Assembly (NCBI GenBank): GCA_050944035.1
Contig: JBMNQH010000004.1
Span: forward strand, 62,001 to 126,000
Source of the DNA: JBMNQH01 sp050944035
Lineage (GTDB): Bacteria; Bacillota; Clostridia; Oscillospirales; Oscillospiraceae
DNA: 64,000 bases
Direction: 5' to 3'
The notes under the pieces were generated by a model. It had not been told where the DNA came from, ran no database searches, and was given only the letters and a program-made list of their open reading frames with translations. Both the position numbers and the translations under genes were made by a program. Positions 51,838 through 60,156 of this stretch are shown here, piece by piece (position 1 is the first letter of the stretch; every line of letters starts with the position of its first letter).

Positions 51838-52311
51838 TCAGGCTTCCGGCAATTTGCAGACATCTACCCAGGAACAGGCATTAGAGTACGTATAAAGTTC
51901 TTCACAGCTGAGCTCTATGGCGCTGTTTGCACTGCCGACCGCTGGGAAAACGGTAGAAAACCGTTTGACAGAGTCATCAATATAGACGTCAATACCATCT
52001 TTGATTCCAAAGGGACAGACTCCGCCAACTGCATGTCCGACGAGTTCTACCACTTCATCGGGGGAAAGCATTTTTGCCTTTGTACCGAAGGTGGCCTTAA
52101 ATTTTTTGTTATCAATCCGAGCGTCGCCGGCTGCAACCACCAGGATTGCGCTGTCGTCCCGTTTAAAGGAGAGCGTTTTTGCAATGCGCTCAGGGGCAAC
52201 GCCGAGCGCCTGTGCTGCCAGCTCGACCGTCGCGCTGGAAACAGGAAATTCCTGTATTCTATCCTCTATTCCACGTTCTTGAAAGAACGCTCTTGCTGCT
52301 TCAATTGACAT
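51838..52311 (-). CDS. YbaK/EbsC-family aminoacyl-tRNA deacylase
   Basis: 157 residues. The family hydrolyses mischarged tRNA such as Ala- or Cys-tRNA(Pro). Core elements: ATVELAAQALGVAPERIAKTLSFK divided by the turn, AILVVAAGDARIDNKKFK with the conserved Lys, and GGVCPFGIKDGIDVYIDDS with GVCPFG, a hallmark of the YbaK group. It stands alone. Specificity (Cys or Ala) cannot be told from the sequence. AGGTTTG before the ATG is a modest ribosome-binding site. Confidence 0.92.
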   Translation of the reverse strand: MSIEAARAFFQERGIEDRIQEFPVSSATVELAAQALGVAPERIAKTLSFKRDDSAILVVAAGDARIDNKKFKATFGTKAKMLSPDEVVELVGHAVGGVCPFGIKDGIDVYIDDSVKRFSTVFPAVGSANSAIELSCEELYTYSNACSWVDVCKLPEA

Positions 52312-52390
52312 GAAACAAACCTCCGGATTCCAATCAGTTTTGGCTGTATTATAGCACGCATTGTGAAAACAGTCAAAATTTAAGAAAAAA

Positions 52391-52421
52391 CTCCCTGCTC
52401 GGCATTTAGGGCCGGGCAGGG
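52391..52421 (-). terminator. Terminator after the PH-like gene
   Basis: CCCTGCTCGGC pairs with GCCGGGCAGGG with one G-T pair; the minus strand continues with a T-run (52384-52390). Confidence 0.82.
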
Positions 52422-52433
52422 AATCAAGCGGAT

Positions 52434-52859
52434 TCAGGATGCAAGCTCAATATGTTCCATCAAGGTTTCATAGGCTGCTATAGTCGCTTCCGAATCCTCC
52501 AACGCGAAGGCAACGATGCCATCACTGTATTGAATGATCACATAGGTGTCAGCCTTGGCATAGGCATAGAGCTGATAATCGCCGTATTTTTCATTTTTGA
52601 AATCACCGGCCTGCAACCGGAAGCTGCCGATTCCAAAAACCCGTCGGCCAGCATCCAGATCGGTGTCCAGAAGAACGCCTTTGATATCGTTATAGGAAAT
52701 CACAGAACTGGAGGCCATCGTAGCGGAAATACTGATGGAATCTTCTCCAAACTGTACTTTCACACTGCCAATAAACAAAAGAACTGCAACGATAATCAGA
52801 GTAAATCCAATAAAAATCAATTTTTTTGTCGTATTCGACATGGGAGTGCGTTGTTTCAT
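52434..52859 (-). CDS. Small membrane protein with bacterial PH-like domain
   Basis: 141 residues: one N-terminal helix (KLIFIGFTLIIVAVLLFIGS) and a domain of about 100 residues whose strand pattern (VQFGEDSISISA, VISYNDIKGVLLD, YQLYAYAKADTYVIIQYSDG, VAFALEDSEATIAAYETL) fits bacterial PH domains. The conserved use of FAL and E-D-S before a final helix is typical of that group. Function unknown; the domain probably faces outside or lies at the membrane. GGAGGAATGTT precedes the ATG. It diverges from the riboflavin operon. Confidence 0.72.
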   Translation of the reverse strand: MKQRTPMSNTTKKLIFIGFTLIIVAVLLFIGSVKVQFGEDSISISATMASSSVISYNDIKGVLLDTDLDAGRRVFGIGSFRLQAGDFKNEKYGDYQLYAYAKADTYVIIQYSDGIVAFALEDSEATIAAYETLMEHIELAS

Positions 52860-52975
52860 AACATTCCTCCGTGGTATTATTTGATTGTAAGTATTGTAAC
52901 AATATTATTTCTAAATGTACAGTGGATTTTTAGTTTTCTCTAAATCGTAACCTGAAAATTTCTTTGCATCGGGAG

Positions 52976-53004
52976 TTGACAGGGTATATTTTGTGTGCTA
53001 CAAT
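52976..53004 (+). promoter_or_regulatory. Sigma-A promoter of the riboflavin operon
   Basis: TTGACA (52976-52981) and TACAAT (52999-53004) with a 17-bp spacer, about 12 bp before the FMN aptamer's leader start. Confidence 0.85.
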
Positions 53005-53022
53005 ACAAAGCAATTGAATGAC

Positions 53023-53131
53023 GATCTTCAGGGCAGGGTGTGATTCCCTACCGGTGGTATAGCCCACGAGCCGTAAGGCATGATTCGGTGTAATTCCGAG
53101 GCCGACAGTATAGTCTGGATGGAAGAAGATA
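53023..53131 (+). ncRNA. FMN riboswitch (RFN element)
   Basis: The RFN core is complete: GATCTTCAGGGCAGGGTG at the 5' side, ATTCCCTACCGGTGGTA, AGCCCACGAGCC, the variable arm GGCATGATTCGG, GTAATTCCGAGGCCGACAGT and the closing GTCTGGATGGAAGAAGAT. The end helix pairs ATCTTC with GAAGAT. FMN binding shuts down riboflavin genes. Confidence 0.97.
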
Positions 53132-53178
53132 TGAACATTCTGCGTAATTGCTGCGTTTGTTTTTTGACTGACTTTCTT

Positions 53179-53212
53179 GCTCTGAAATGTGTATCATTTC
53201 AGAGCTTTTTTC
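53179..53212 (+). terminator. First terminator after the FMN aptamer
   Basis: GCTCTGAAATG (53179-53189) pairs perfectly with CATTTCAGAGC (53195-53205), followed by six T. Confidence 0.9.
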
Positions 53213-53245
53213 TTATCAGTGCGCATCATGTGTGTTTGTTCTCAG

Positions 53246-53277
53246 TGCCTTGAACCTTCTTGTTCAAGGCATTTTTT
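53246..53277 (+). terminator. Second terminator after the FMN aptamer
   Basis: TGCCTTGAAC (53246-53255) pairs with GTTCAAGGCA (53262-53271), followed by six T. It ends 17 bp before the ribD start and borders its ribosome-binding site. Confidence 0.9.
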
Positions 53278-53294
53278 CGTTTTGGAGGTGCTGT

Positions 53295-54401
53295 ATGACA
53301 GACATGGATTATATGCGACAGGCATTGCACCTTGCTGAAAAAGGATGTGGGTTTGTCGCACCCAATCCAATGGTTGGCGCGGTTATTGTAAAAGACGGCG
53401 TGTGCATTGGCCAGGGCTGGCATGCACGCTATGGTGAGCTGCATGCAGAGCGCAACGCACTCGCAAATTGTAAGGGTTCTCCAAAAGGGGCAACCATGTA
53501 TGTCACGTTGGAACCCTGTTGCCATTATGGAAAAACGCCCCCATGTACGGACGCAATCATAGAAAATGGAATTTCCAAGGTGGTAATCGGTTCTTCCGAT
53601 CCCAATCCGCTGGTTGCAGGAAAAGGAGTACGGATTCTGCGGGAACATGGGATCGAAGTTGCGGAAGGTGTGCTGAAGGCAGAGTGTGATGCATTGAACC
53701 GGGTGTTTTTTCACTATATCCGCACCAAACTGCCCTATGTGGTAATGAAATACGCGATGACCATGGATGGGAAGATTGCAACCCGTACCGGAGCTTCCAA
53801 GTGGATTACGGGAGAGGCGGCACGGAAACGTGTCCATGCGGACCGGCACCGCTATTCTGCGATCATGGTAGGTGTTGGAACGGTACTTGCAGACGATCCC
53901 CTGCTTACATGCCGGGTACCAGAGGGGAAAAATCCTGTCCGAATCGTGTGTGACACACACTTGAGAACACCGCTGACCGCTCAGATTGTAACAACGGCGG
54001 CTACAGTAAAAACTATTTTTGCAACAGCCTGTTTGGACAGTGCAAAACAGAGGCCTTATCTGGATGCTGGCTGTGAGATCATACCCGTTTCAGAGAGAAA
54101 TGGACATCTTGATCTGATGCAGCTGATGCAGCGTCTTGGGGAAGACGGCATCGACAGCATTTTATTAGAAGGCGGCGGTACCTTGAATTGGTCGGCGTTG
54201 GAAAGCGGCATTGTAAACAGAGTGCAGGCGTATCTGGCACCAAAACTGTTTGGTGGCACCGGAGCCCCTTCTCCGATCGGTGGAATGGGTGTACAGACAC
54301 CGGCGAACGCCGTGCGTTTGTGCCGTCCGGTTATAACACAGATTGGAGAAGATATCCTGATTGAAAGTGAGGTGCAGCCAGCGTGTTCACAGGCATTGTA
54401 G
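53295..54401 (+). CDS. ribD: Bifunctional riboflavin deaminase/reductase RibD
   Basis: 368 residues. Deaminates diaminohydroxyribosylaminopyrimidine phosphate, then reduces the ribose. Deaminase zinc site: HAERNAL and LEPCCHYGKTPPCTDAI; APNPMVGAVIVKDG is typical. Reductase: VVMKYAMTMDGKIATRTGASKWITGE divided by turn, then SAIMVGVGTVLADDPLLTCR and ILLEGGGTLNWSAL. TTTTGGAGGTG precedes the ATG at 53295; an in-frame ATG at 53187 lies inside the terminator and is not real. It overlaps ribE by 19 bp. Confidence 0.97.
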   Translation: MTDMDYMRQALHLAEKGCGFVAPNPMVGAVIVKDGVCIGQGWHARYGELHAERNALANCKGSPKGATMYVTLEPCCHYGKTPPCTDAIIENGISKVVIGSSDPNPLVAGKGVRILREHGIEVAEGVLKAECDALNRVFFHYIRTKLPYVVMKYAMTMDGKIATRTGASKWITGEAARKRVHADRHRYSAIMVGVGTVLADDPLLTCRVPEGKNPVRIVCDTHLRTPLTAQIVTTAATVKTIFATACLDSAKQRPYLDAGCEIIPVSERNGHLDLMQLMQRLGEDGIDSILLEGGGTLNWSALESGIVNRVQAYLAPKLFGGTGAPSPIGGMGVQTPANAVRLCRPVITQIGEDILIESEVQPACSQAL

Positions 54402-55030
54402 AGGAAATCGGGACCATTCAAGGCATACGGAAGGGTGCGGTCTCTTCCATCTTGACCATCGGCGGACAAGTAATTTTTGACGATTTGAAGTTGGGAGATA
54501 GTGTTGCTGTCAATGGCGTCTGCCTGACCGCAACCAGTATTCAAGGCAATTGCTTTACCGCGGACGTGATGCATGAGACGCTGAACCGTTCGTCCTTGGG
54601 GAGCTTGAGACATGGTAGCCATGTCAACCTGGAACGTGCCATGGCAGCCAATGGCCGGTTCGGCGGCCACATTGTATCCGGGCACATTGACGGTACCGGT
54701 ACGATTGCGGATATCCGATGCGACGACAATGCCGTTTGGTATACGGTAAAAGCGAATCAGCCGCTGCTGCGCTACATTGTGGAAAAAGGCTCTATTGCTA
54801 TTGACGGCATCAGCTTGACCGTAGCACGGGTGACGGCAGAGAATTTTGCAGTTTCCATTATCCCGCATACCGCCAAATCAACAATTCTGGCAGAAAAAGG
54901 GATCGGCGATGTTGTCAATCTGGAAAACGATATAATTGGAAAATATGTGGAGCGGCTGTTAGAGAAGCCGGATCCACAGCCGGCAGAGAGCCGGATCACC
55001 AGAGAATTTCTTACGAAGTTTGGATATTAG
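54383..55030 (+). CDS. ribE: Riboflavin synthase alpha chain
   Basis: 215 residues with two lumazine-binding repeats. Combines two molecules of 6,7-dimethyl-8-ribityllumazine into riboflavin. First repeat: FTGIVEEIGTIQGI, GDSVAVNGVCLTAT; second: GGHIVSGHIDGTGTIADI, KGSIAIDGISLTVA. The GTG start at 54383 lies within the end of ribD and has GTGAGGTG upstream. Trimer-forming C-terminal helix NLENDIIGKYVERLL is present. Confidence 0.96.
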   Translation: MFTGIVEEIGTIQGIRKGAVSSILTIGGQVIFDDLKLGDSVAVNGVCLTATSIQGNCFTADVMHETLNRSSLGSLRHGSHVNLERAMAANGRFGGHIVSGHIDGTGTIADIRCDDNAVWYTVKANQPLLRYIVEKGSIAIDGISLTVARVTAENFAVSIIPHTAKSTILAEKGIGDVVNLENDIIGKYVERLLEKPDPQPAESRITREFLTKFGY

Positions 55031-55040
55031 GAGGAGAACG

Positions 55041-56240
55041 ATGTTTCAGTACAATACGATTGAAGAAGCGCTGGAAGCGCTGCGCAATGGTGAGATCATT
55101 CTTGTAACAGACAATGAAGATCGCGAAAATGAGGGAGATTTTATCTGTGCCGCAGAATTTGCAACCACGGCAAACGTCAATTTTATGGCGACCCATGGAA
55201 AGGGTCTGATCTGTATGCCGATGGGAGAATCCATTGTACGCAAGTTGCAGATTCCGCAAATGGTGACGCATAACACCGACAATCACGAGACAGCGTTTAC
55301 CGTTTCCATTGACCATGTGGAGACAACAACCGGTATCTCGGCCGCAGAACGCAGCATGACGGCATTGAGATGTGTGGAGGATGATGCCAGACCGGAAGAT
55401 TTTCGTCGCCCCGGCCATATGTTCCCATTGCTGGCCAAGAAAAACGGTGTTTTGGAGCGGGAAGGACATACAGAAGCCACCGTTGATTTGATGCGGCTTG
55501 CCGGACTGAAAGAATGTGGTCTGTGTTGTGAGATCATGCGGGAAGACGGTACCATGATGCGTACGCCCGAATTGATTGAGCTGGCGCAGAAATGGGGGCT
55601 GAAGTTCATTACGATCAAAGCCTTGCAGGATTACCGAAAAAAGAATGAGGTGCTGATCGAGCGCGTAGCAAACACAAAGCTGCCGACAAAATATGGGGCG
55701 TTCCGTGCGTTTGGATATGTAAACAAGCTGAATGGGGAGCACCATATCGCATTGGTCAAGGGCGAGATTGGCGATGGAGAAAATCTCTTGTGCCGTGTCC
55801 ATTCGGAATGCCTGACCGGCGATGCGTTTGGGTCCGTCCGCTGTGACTGCGGAGAACAGCTTGCCACTGCTATGCAGCAGATTGAAGCAGAAGGTCGCGG
55901 TGTTCTGCTTTACATGCGCCAGGAAGGCCGCGGCATCGGTCTCATGAACAAGCTGCGTGCTTATGAGTTGCAGGATCAGGGAATGGACACCCTAGAAGCA
56001 AATGTCGCGCTCGGCTTTGCAGGGGATCTGCGAGAGTATTTTATCGGCGCACAGATCTTGCGCGATTTGGGGGCAAAAACGTTGCGCCTTTTGACAAATA
56101 ATCCGGACAAAGTCTATCAGCTTGCCGACTTTGGCATGGACATTGTGGAGCGGATACCGATCCAGATGGTTGCCACGGCACATGACTTGTTCTATCTGAG
56201 AACCAAGCAGGAAAAAATGGGCCATATTTTGAACTATTAA
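55041..56240 (+). CDS. ribBA: Bifunctional DHBP synthase / GTP cyclohydrolase II
   Basis: 399 residues. The N-terminal half makes dihydroxybutanone phosphate from ribulose 5-phosphate (VTDNEDRENEGDFICAAEF, AAERSMTALR, REGHTEATVDLMRLAG). The C-terminal half opens GTP (HSECLTGDAFGSVRCDCGEQ with three zinc-binding Cys, MRQEGRGIGLMNKLRAYELQ, LLTNNPDKVYQL). Both catalytic sets look intact. TAGGAGGAGAACG precedes the ATG. Confidence 0.97.
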   Translation: MFQYNTIEEALEALRNGEIILVTDNEDRENEGDFICAAEFATTANVNFMATHGKGLICMPMGESIVRKLQIPQMVTHNTDNHETAFTVSIDHVETTTGISAAERSMTALRCVEDDARPEDFRRPGHMFPLLAKKNGVLEREGHTEATVDLMRLAGLKECGLCCEIMREDGTMMRTPELIELAQKWGLKFITIKALQDYRKKNEVLIERVANTKLPTKYGAFRAFGYVNKLNGEHHIALVKGEIGDGENLLCRVHSECLTGDAFGSVRCDCGEQLATAMQQIEAEGRGVLLYMRQEGRGIGLMNKLRAYELQDQGMDTLEANVALGFAGDLREYFIGAQILRDLGAKTLRLLTNNPDKVYQLADFGMDIVERIPIQMVATAHDLFYLRTKQEKMGHILNY

Positions 56241-56260
56241 GAATGAGGAGAAAAAAGATC

Positions 56261-56728
56261 ATGAAAACTTATGAAGGAAATCTGGTATCAAAGCAAATCA
56301 AGGTCGGCATTGTTGCCGCAAGATTTAATGAGTTCATTACCTCTAAGCTGCTTGGTGGTGCGCTGGACGGACTCAAACGCCACAATGTGGATGAAGATGA
56401 TATTACTATTGCATGGGTACCCGGTGCATTTGAAATCCCGCTGATCGCCTCCAAGATGGCAAAGAGCGGAAAGTATGATGCTGTTATCTGTCTGGGAGCT
56501 GTAATTCGCGGCAGTACGTCTCACTATGACTATGTTTGCAGTGAGGTCTCCAAGGGAATTGCAATGGTTTCTTTGAACAGCGACATTCCTGTGATGTTTG
56601 GTGTGCTGACTACAGAAAATATTGAACAGGCAATCGAGCGCGCCGGTTCCAAAGCGGGAAACAAAGGCTATGATTGTGCGGTTGGCGCAATTGAGATGGT
56701 CAATCTGATCCGGGAAATTGAAGCCTGA
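56261..56728 (+). CDS. ribH: Lumazine synthase (riboflavin synthase beta chain)
   Basis: 155 residues. Condenses the ribityl-aminouracil with dihydroxybutanone phosphate; builds a 60-subunit shell or pentamers. Motifs: IVAARFNEFITSKLLGGALD, WVPGAFEIPLIASKMA, CLGAVIRGSTSHYDYVCSEV, PVMFGVLTTENIEQAIERAG, and the KAGNKGYDCAVGAIEM phosphate loop. GAGGAGAAAAAAG precedes the ATG at 56261. Confidence 0.97.
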   Translation: MKTYEGNLVSKQIKVGIVAARFNEFITSKLLGGALDGLKRHNVDEDDITIAWVPGAFEIPLIASKMAKSGKYDAVICLGAVIRGSTSHYDYVCSEVSKGIAMVSLNSDIPVMFGVLTTENIEQAIERAGSKAGNKGYDCAVGAIEMVNLIREIEA

Positions 56729-56730
56729 AG

Positions 56731-57372
56731 ATGGCAAACCTGATCTTTGATTACGACGGGACACTGCACGATTGTATCAAAATCTACGCACCGGCTTTCC
56801 GACTGGCCTATGCCTATCTTGTTTCCAAAGGGTTTGCAGAACAGGCCGAGTGGACAGATGTACAGATCAGCCGTTGGCTGGGATATTCTGCCAGAGATAT
56901 GTGGGCGTGTTTCATGCCAGACTTGTCGGAGAAGCAAAAAGAGATCTGCAATCAAATGGTTGGCGATGAAATGCTTCGTCTGATGCAGGCTGGCCAGGCA
57001 AGGCTGTATCCCAACACGGAATATGTGCTGGAACAGCTGAAGGAAAGAGGACACACCTTACTGTTTCTCAGCAATTGTAAGCAGGACTACTTGCAGCTGC
57101 ACAGAGAGATATTTGGACTGGATCGGTACTTCTCTGCATTTTATTGTGCAGAGGAGTATGGTTGGAAGCCGAAGTATGAGGTATTTCCGTTGATACAGGA
57201 ACAGTTTGCCGGAGAGTTTGTCATGATTGGCGACCGGGAAAAGGATATGGAAGTTGCGCGATATCATGGGTTGCAGTCTATCGGTTGTAGCTATGGTTAT
57301 GGTGACAGTGTGGAATTGCGGGATGCCACTGTGCATATCGATAATATTCTGGAGATTCTCAATTTTTATTAA
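56731..57372 (+). CDS. HAD-superfamily phosphatase at the end of the rib operon
   Basis: 213 residues. HAD motifs: nucleophile ANLIFDYDGTLHDC, Ser/Asn motif LLFLSNCKQDY, Lys in YGWKPKYEVF, and the Asp pair in MIGDREKDMEVARY. An alpha-helical cap between 15 and 85 is of the beta-phosphoglucomutase type. Its ATG follows the ribH stop after two bases, with no terminator between, so it is co-transcribed with riboflavin genes. That makes it a good candidate for the phosphatase acting on 5-amino-6-ribitylamino-uracil phosphate, a step carried out by HAD enzymes elsewhere; FMN or another phosphate is also possible. Confidence 0.9.
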   Translation: MANLIFDYDGTLHDCIKIYAPAFRLAYAYLVSKGFAEQAEWTDVQISRWLGYSARDMWACFMPDLSEKQKEICNQMVGDEMLRLMQAGQARLYPNTEYVLEQLKERGHTLLFLSNCKQDYLQLHREIFGLDRYFSAFYCAEEYGWKPKYEVFPLIQEQFAGEFVMIGDREKDMEVARYHGLQSIGCSYGYGDSVELRDATVHIDNILEILNFY

Positions 57373-57386
57373 AATTCCCAGAACAT

Positions 57387-57415
57387 TTGCAAAATGTTGC
57401 GAATACTGTTACACT
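57387..57415 (+). promoter_or_regulatory. Candidate promoter of the methyltransferase gene
   Basis: TTGCAA (57387-57392) and TACACT (57410-57415) with a 17-bp spacer. Confidence 0.45.
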
Positions 57416-57455
57416 GATATTATCAATAGAAAAAGTCGTATTTTGTATGCCCTTT

Positions 57456-57488
57456 CTTTGTCCGAAACACTATAAGTTCCGGACAAAG
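57456..57488 (+). repeat. Inverted repeat in the methyltransferase leader
   Basis: CTTTGTCCG (57456-57464) and CGGACAAAG (57480-57488) over a 15-nt loop, without a T-run. Possible operator or leader hairpin. Confidence 0.5.
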
Positions 57489-57561
57489 TTAAAAGATGTT
57501 GACCTTGATGCTGTGCTTTCGGGTTTTAATACGATTTTTGATGGTAATATGAAGGAAAAGA

Positions 57562-58416
57562 GTGGATTTAAAAATGCAAATCGCAGTATCAATATTAGAA
57601 GCTGTAAATAAAATTGTTCCGTTGCCTGTACATCCGTTTAATACGCAAGCGTCAGGGGAAATGAGCTACGCGAAGTGGCAATATAGTAAAGGCGAACAGA
57701 CAATTAAATTCTATCTTGATGCTACAACAACGGAAGAAATGTTTGCAGAAAAACTCGTTCTTGATGTGGGATGCGGTGCAGGCGGTAAATCACTTTTTTA
57801 TTTAACCAAAGGTGCAAAACGAGTCGTCGGGATCGATGTGGTCGAAAAATACAAAGAGGAGTCGGAGGCTCTTGCAAGAGAGCTGGGACTGACCGGGTTT
57901 GAATTTTTCGTAGAGGATGCTTCTAATACAGAATTTGATGCAAATACCTTCGACACCATTATTATGAACGATGCTATGGAGCATGTTGCGGATCCGATTG
58001 CTGTCCTCAAAGAAATGGAAAGAATCCTAAAGCCAGGTGGGAAGTTGTATGTCAATTTTCCGCCCTATAACCATCCATATGGTGCACATTTGAGTGATGT
58101 CATAGGCATTCCCTGGGTTCATGTGTTCTTTTCTGAAAAAACGCTCATTTCAGCATATAAGGATTTGGTAAAATCCAAGCCGGACGGGGATGAACGGATT
58201 GCTTTCAGAATCGGCACAAAGGACAACAAAGAATATTTTTCTTACATAAATAAGATGACAATAAAACGGTTTAAAAAGATCGTTCTGCAAACTGGTCTGA
58301 ATATAAGCTATTACAAAGAGGTACCTTTGCGAAAGTTTTTTAAGCCGCTCTGTAAAATTGGGTTAAAAGAGTATTTTGTAAAGATGGTTGTATGTATATT
58401 CGAAAAACAACTGTGA
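57562..58416 (+). CDS. Class I SAM-dependent methyltransferase
   Basis: 284 residues. Cofactor motif I LVLDVGCGAGGKSLFYLTKG, motif II VVGIDVVEKY, then FEFFVEDASNTEFD and the IIMNDAMEHVADPIAVLKEM acceptor region, followed by RILKPGGKLYVNFPPYN. The N-terminal 70 residues and the C-terminal KRFKKIVLQTGLNISYYKEVPLR-like part place it near small-molecule or glycan O-methyltransferases. GTG at 57562 (AAGGAAAAGA upstream) or ATG at 57574 may be the start. The gene is more AT-rich than its neighbours, which may mean recent acquisition. Substrate unknown. Confidence 0.82.
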   Translation: MDLKMQIAVSILEAVNKIVPLPVHPFNTQASGEMSYAKWQYSKGEQTIKFYLDATTTEEMFAEKLVLDVGCGAGGKSLFYLTKGAKRVVGIDVVEKYKEESEALARELGLTGFEFFVEDASNTEFDANTFDTIIMNDAMEHVADPIAVLKEMERILKPGGKLYVNFPPYNHPYGAHLSDVIGIPWVHVFFSEKTLISAYKDLVKSKPDGDERIAFRIGTKDNKEYFSYINKMTIKRFKKIVLQTGLNISYYKEVPLRKFFKPLCKIGLKEYFVKMVVCIFEKQL

Positions 58417-58461
58417 TTCTGCGAAGTACTTTGGATATGAATCCGGAGAAATCTGGATATA

Positions 58462-58497
58462 AAAACAGCACGCATTTTTGAAAATGCGTGCTGTTTT
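58462..58497. terminator. 17-bp stem bidirectional terminator
   Basis: AAAACAGCACGCATTTT (58462-58478) pairs with AAAATGCGTGCTGTTTT (58481-58497), between convergent genes. Confidence 0.9.
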
Positions 58498-58528
58498 CTT
58501 TTTCTATTAGCATGAGGAACGGAGACGA

Positions 58529-59566
58529 TTATCTGCGGCCACCAAAGCCGCCACCGCCAAAACCGCCGCCGCCATGCCCCATGCCACCGCCGAAGCTGCC
58601 ACCGCCGAAGCCACCGAAACCGCCACTACCGCCGCGACCACCGAAACCACCGCCGCCGCGACCACCACGGCCTTGCCCGGAACCTTTTCCAAAGCCGGGA
58701 GGTGGACCGCCTGGACGTCCATTATTATGGGGTCCTTGATGAGGAGGCGGGGGAGGTGGACGCCTGTAGTGCGTATGCCAGGGAATAAAGAATGGAATAA
58801 ACCAGTTGTTACGACGGTATCCTCCACCATAGTATCCACCCGTGTAGCGGCGTCCAGCGCCAAAAATCGCTTTGAATACCAAAACGATAACAAAGATTAC
58901 GATGCCAAGGATAAGCAGTGGGATGATAATACCAAAGATGCCGAGATGACGGAAGGTATTAGAATTCTCTTCCCAATTATTATCATATCCGTTGTTATAA
59001 TATGTGTTATTGCCGTCAGTATTGGAATCAGCAGAAGGACCGGAGACAATGGAACTGCCGTAATAGCTGTCATACCAGGCAAGCAGTTGAGGAAACAGGG
59101 AATTCACTGCTTCATCGTGTTCATCGGCGTCAACGTAGTCCCAAAAATAATTATTTAACAGATTATTGATTTCATCTGTGGAGATTGCACTCGAAAGACC
59201 TCTACCGACAGAAATACCTCCTTTTGCCTCGTTTGCCACGAGGAGCAACAGCATGCCATTGTTGGCGTCGGCGTCACCAACGCCCCATTCCTGCATCAGC
59301 TGGTCTGCGTACTCGTCGCTGTACATACCGCTGGGGAGATAGTCGATTGTGACAACGACAATCTGTGCGCCGTCACATTGCTTTTCCAGCGAACCATTGT
59401 AGTCTGCAATGCGTTGTTCTGTATCAGAATCCAGGACATTGGCATAGTCTGCAACATAGAAGCTGTCGCTTTGTTCAAGCAGCGCAGCCGAAGCGGAGAA
59501 ACTGAACAGGGAAAACAGCAACAGCACTGTAAAAAGCGTAGCAAGAAACCGTCTGGTTGTTTTCAT
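58529..59566 (-). CDS. TPM-domain secreted/membrane protein with Gly-rich tail
   Basis: 345 residues. A signal peptide (LATLFTVLLLFSLFSFSASA), a TPM domain (YVADYANVLDSDTEQRIADYN, QIVVVTIDYLPSG, WGVGDADANNGMLLLLVA) resembling Psb32/YgcG, an Asn/Tyr linker, one membrane helix at about 215-238, an aromatic and Arg-rich stretch with polyproline, and a tail of about 75 residues made nearly only of Gly, Phe, Arg and Ser. TPM proteins accompany LemA genes widely. Here it is the last gene of the xpaC-telA-lemA group. TTAAGGAGGGCGCGC precedes the ATG. Function not known. Confidence 0.88.
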   Translation of the reverse strand: MKTTRRFLATLFTVLLLFSLFSFSASAALLEQSDSFYVADYANVLDSDTEQRIADYNGSLEKQCDGAQIVVVTIDYLPSGMYSDEYADQLMQEWGVGDADANNGMLLLLVANEAKGGISVGRGLSSAISTDEINNLLNNYFWDYVDADEHDEAVNSLFPQLLAWYDSYYGSSIVSGPSADSNTDGNNTYYNNGYDNNWEENSNTFRHLGIFGIIIPLLILGIVIFVIVLVFKAIFGAGRRYTGGYYGGGYRRNNWFIPFFIPWHTHYRRPPPPPPHQGPHNNGRPGGPPPGFGKGSGQGRGGRGGGGFGGRGGSGGFGGFGGGSFGGGMGHGGGGFGGGGFGGRR

Positions 59567-59581
59567 AGTAGCGCGCCCTCC

Positions 59582-60127
59582 TTAAGAGAAGAGATCCGGT
59601 GTATCGACACCGGCGATTTTGTAAAGAACATTGGCAGGGAAGGTGCGAAGTGTGGAATTTTGAAATGCACGAACCGATTCATTGTAGCCGGAGCTGGCAA
59701 TGGTTCGCTGTGCGCCGTCAAATCCATTGACGCAGAATTCGTAATCCTCTGTGCGTGTTCCGAGATCCATAACGTCCATTTCTGTTTTCACTGCGATGAA
59801 GGCATCGGTGAGCTGGAGGTAGGCATCATATTGTTCGGCGATCGAACCGCCGTCGAGCAAACTGTTGCGTGCAGCCCGGAGATCAGAAGTGAGGTCCTCT
59901 AATTCCTCATGGTTTGCCGAAAGAGAAGCCAGACTGTTTGCATATCGGGCACATTGATTCAGCTGATAGCTGATACTGGAATGAGAGCCTTCCAATCCAT
60001 CGTAGAAACCGGCCTCAACTTCAGCACATTTGGCGCCGAGAGAGCGGTGAACGCTCATGAGTGTGGAAAGGCAGATCACAACCGCTGCAAGGAGAGTTGC
60101 CACACTGCGTTTTTTTAAAAATTGCAT
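59582..60127 (-). CDS. LemA-family protein
   Basis: 181 residues. An N-terminal helix (VATLLAAVVICLSTLMSV) and a helical body. The LemA end pattern is present: SGYNESVRAFQNSTLRTFPANVLYKIAG divided by a turn, matching YNxxVRxFxxxxxxFP. The front half departs from standard LemA, with many Ala and Ser, so it is a divergent member. AAAGGAGTCTCT precedes the ATG at 60127, chosen over one at 60157 because of that site. It lies between telA and the TPM gene. Confidence 0.8.
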   Translation of the reverse strand: MQFLKKRSVATLLAAVVICLSTLMSVHRSLGAKCAEVEAGFYDGLEGSHSSISYQLNQCARYANSLASLSANHEELEDLTSDLRAARNSLLDGGSIAEQYDAYLQLTDAFIAVKTEMDVMDLGTRTEDYEFCVNGFDGAQRTIASSGYNESVRAFQNSTLRTFPANVLYKIAGVDTPDLFS

Positions 60128-60156
60128 AGAGACTCCTTTCTGGAGAAGGGGAACCA

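Noticed and set aside
57387..57611. A 74-codon plus-strand frame before the methyltransferase
   Set aside because: It lies over the promoter and leader repeat, overlaps the methyltransferase start in another frame and shows no family pattern; a gene remnant cannot be excluded.
58488..58739. A proline-rich 83-codon frame on the plus strand
   Set aside because: It is the reverse reading of the Gly-rich tail of the TPM protein.
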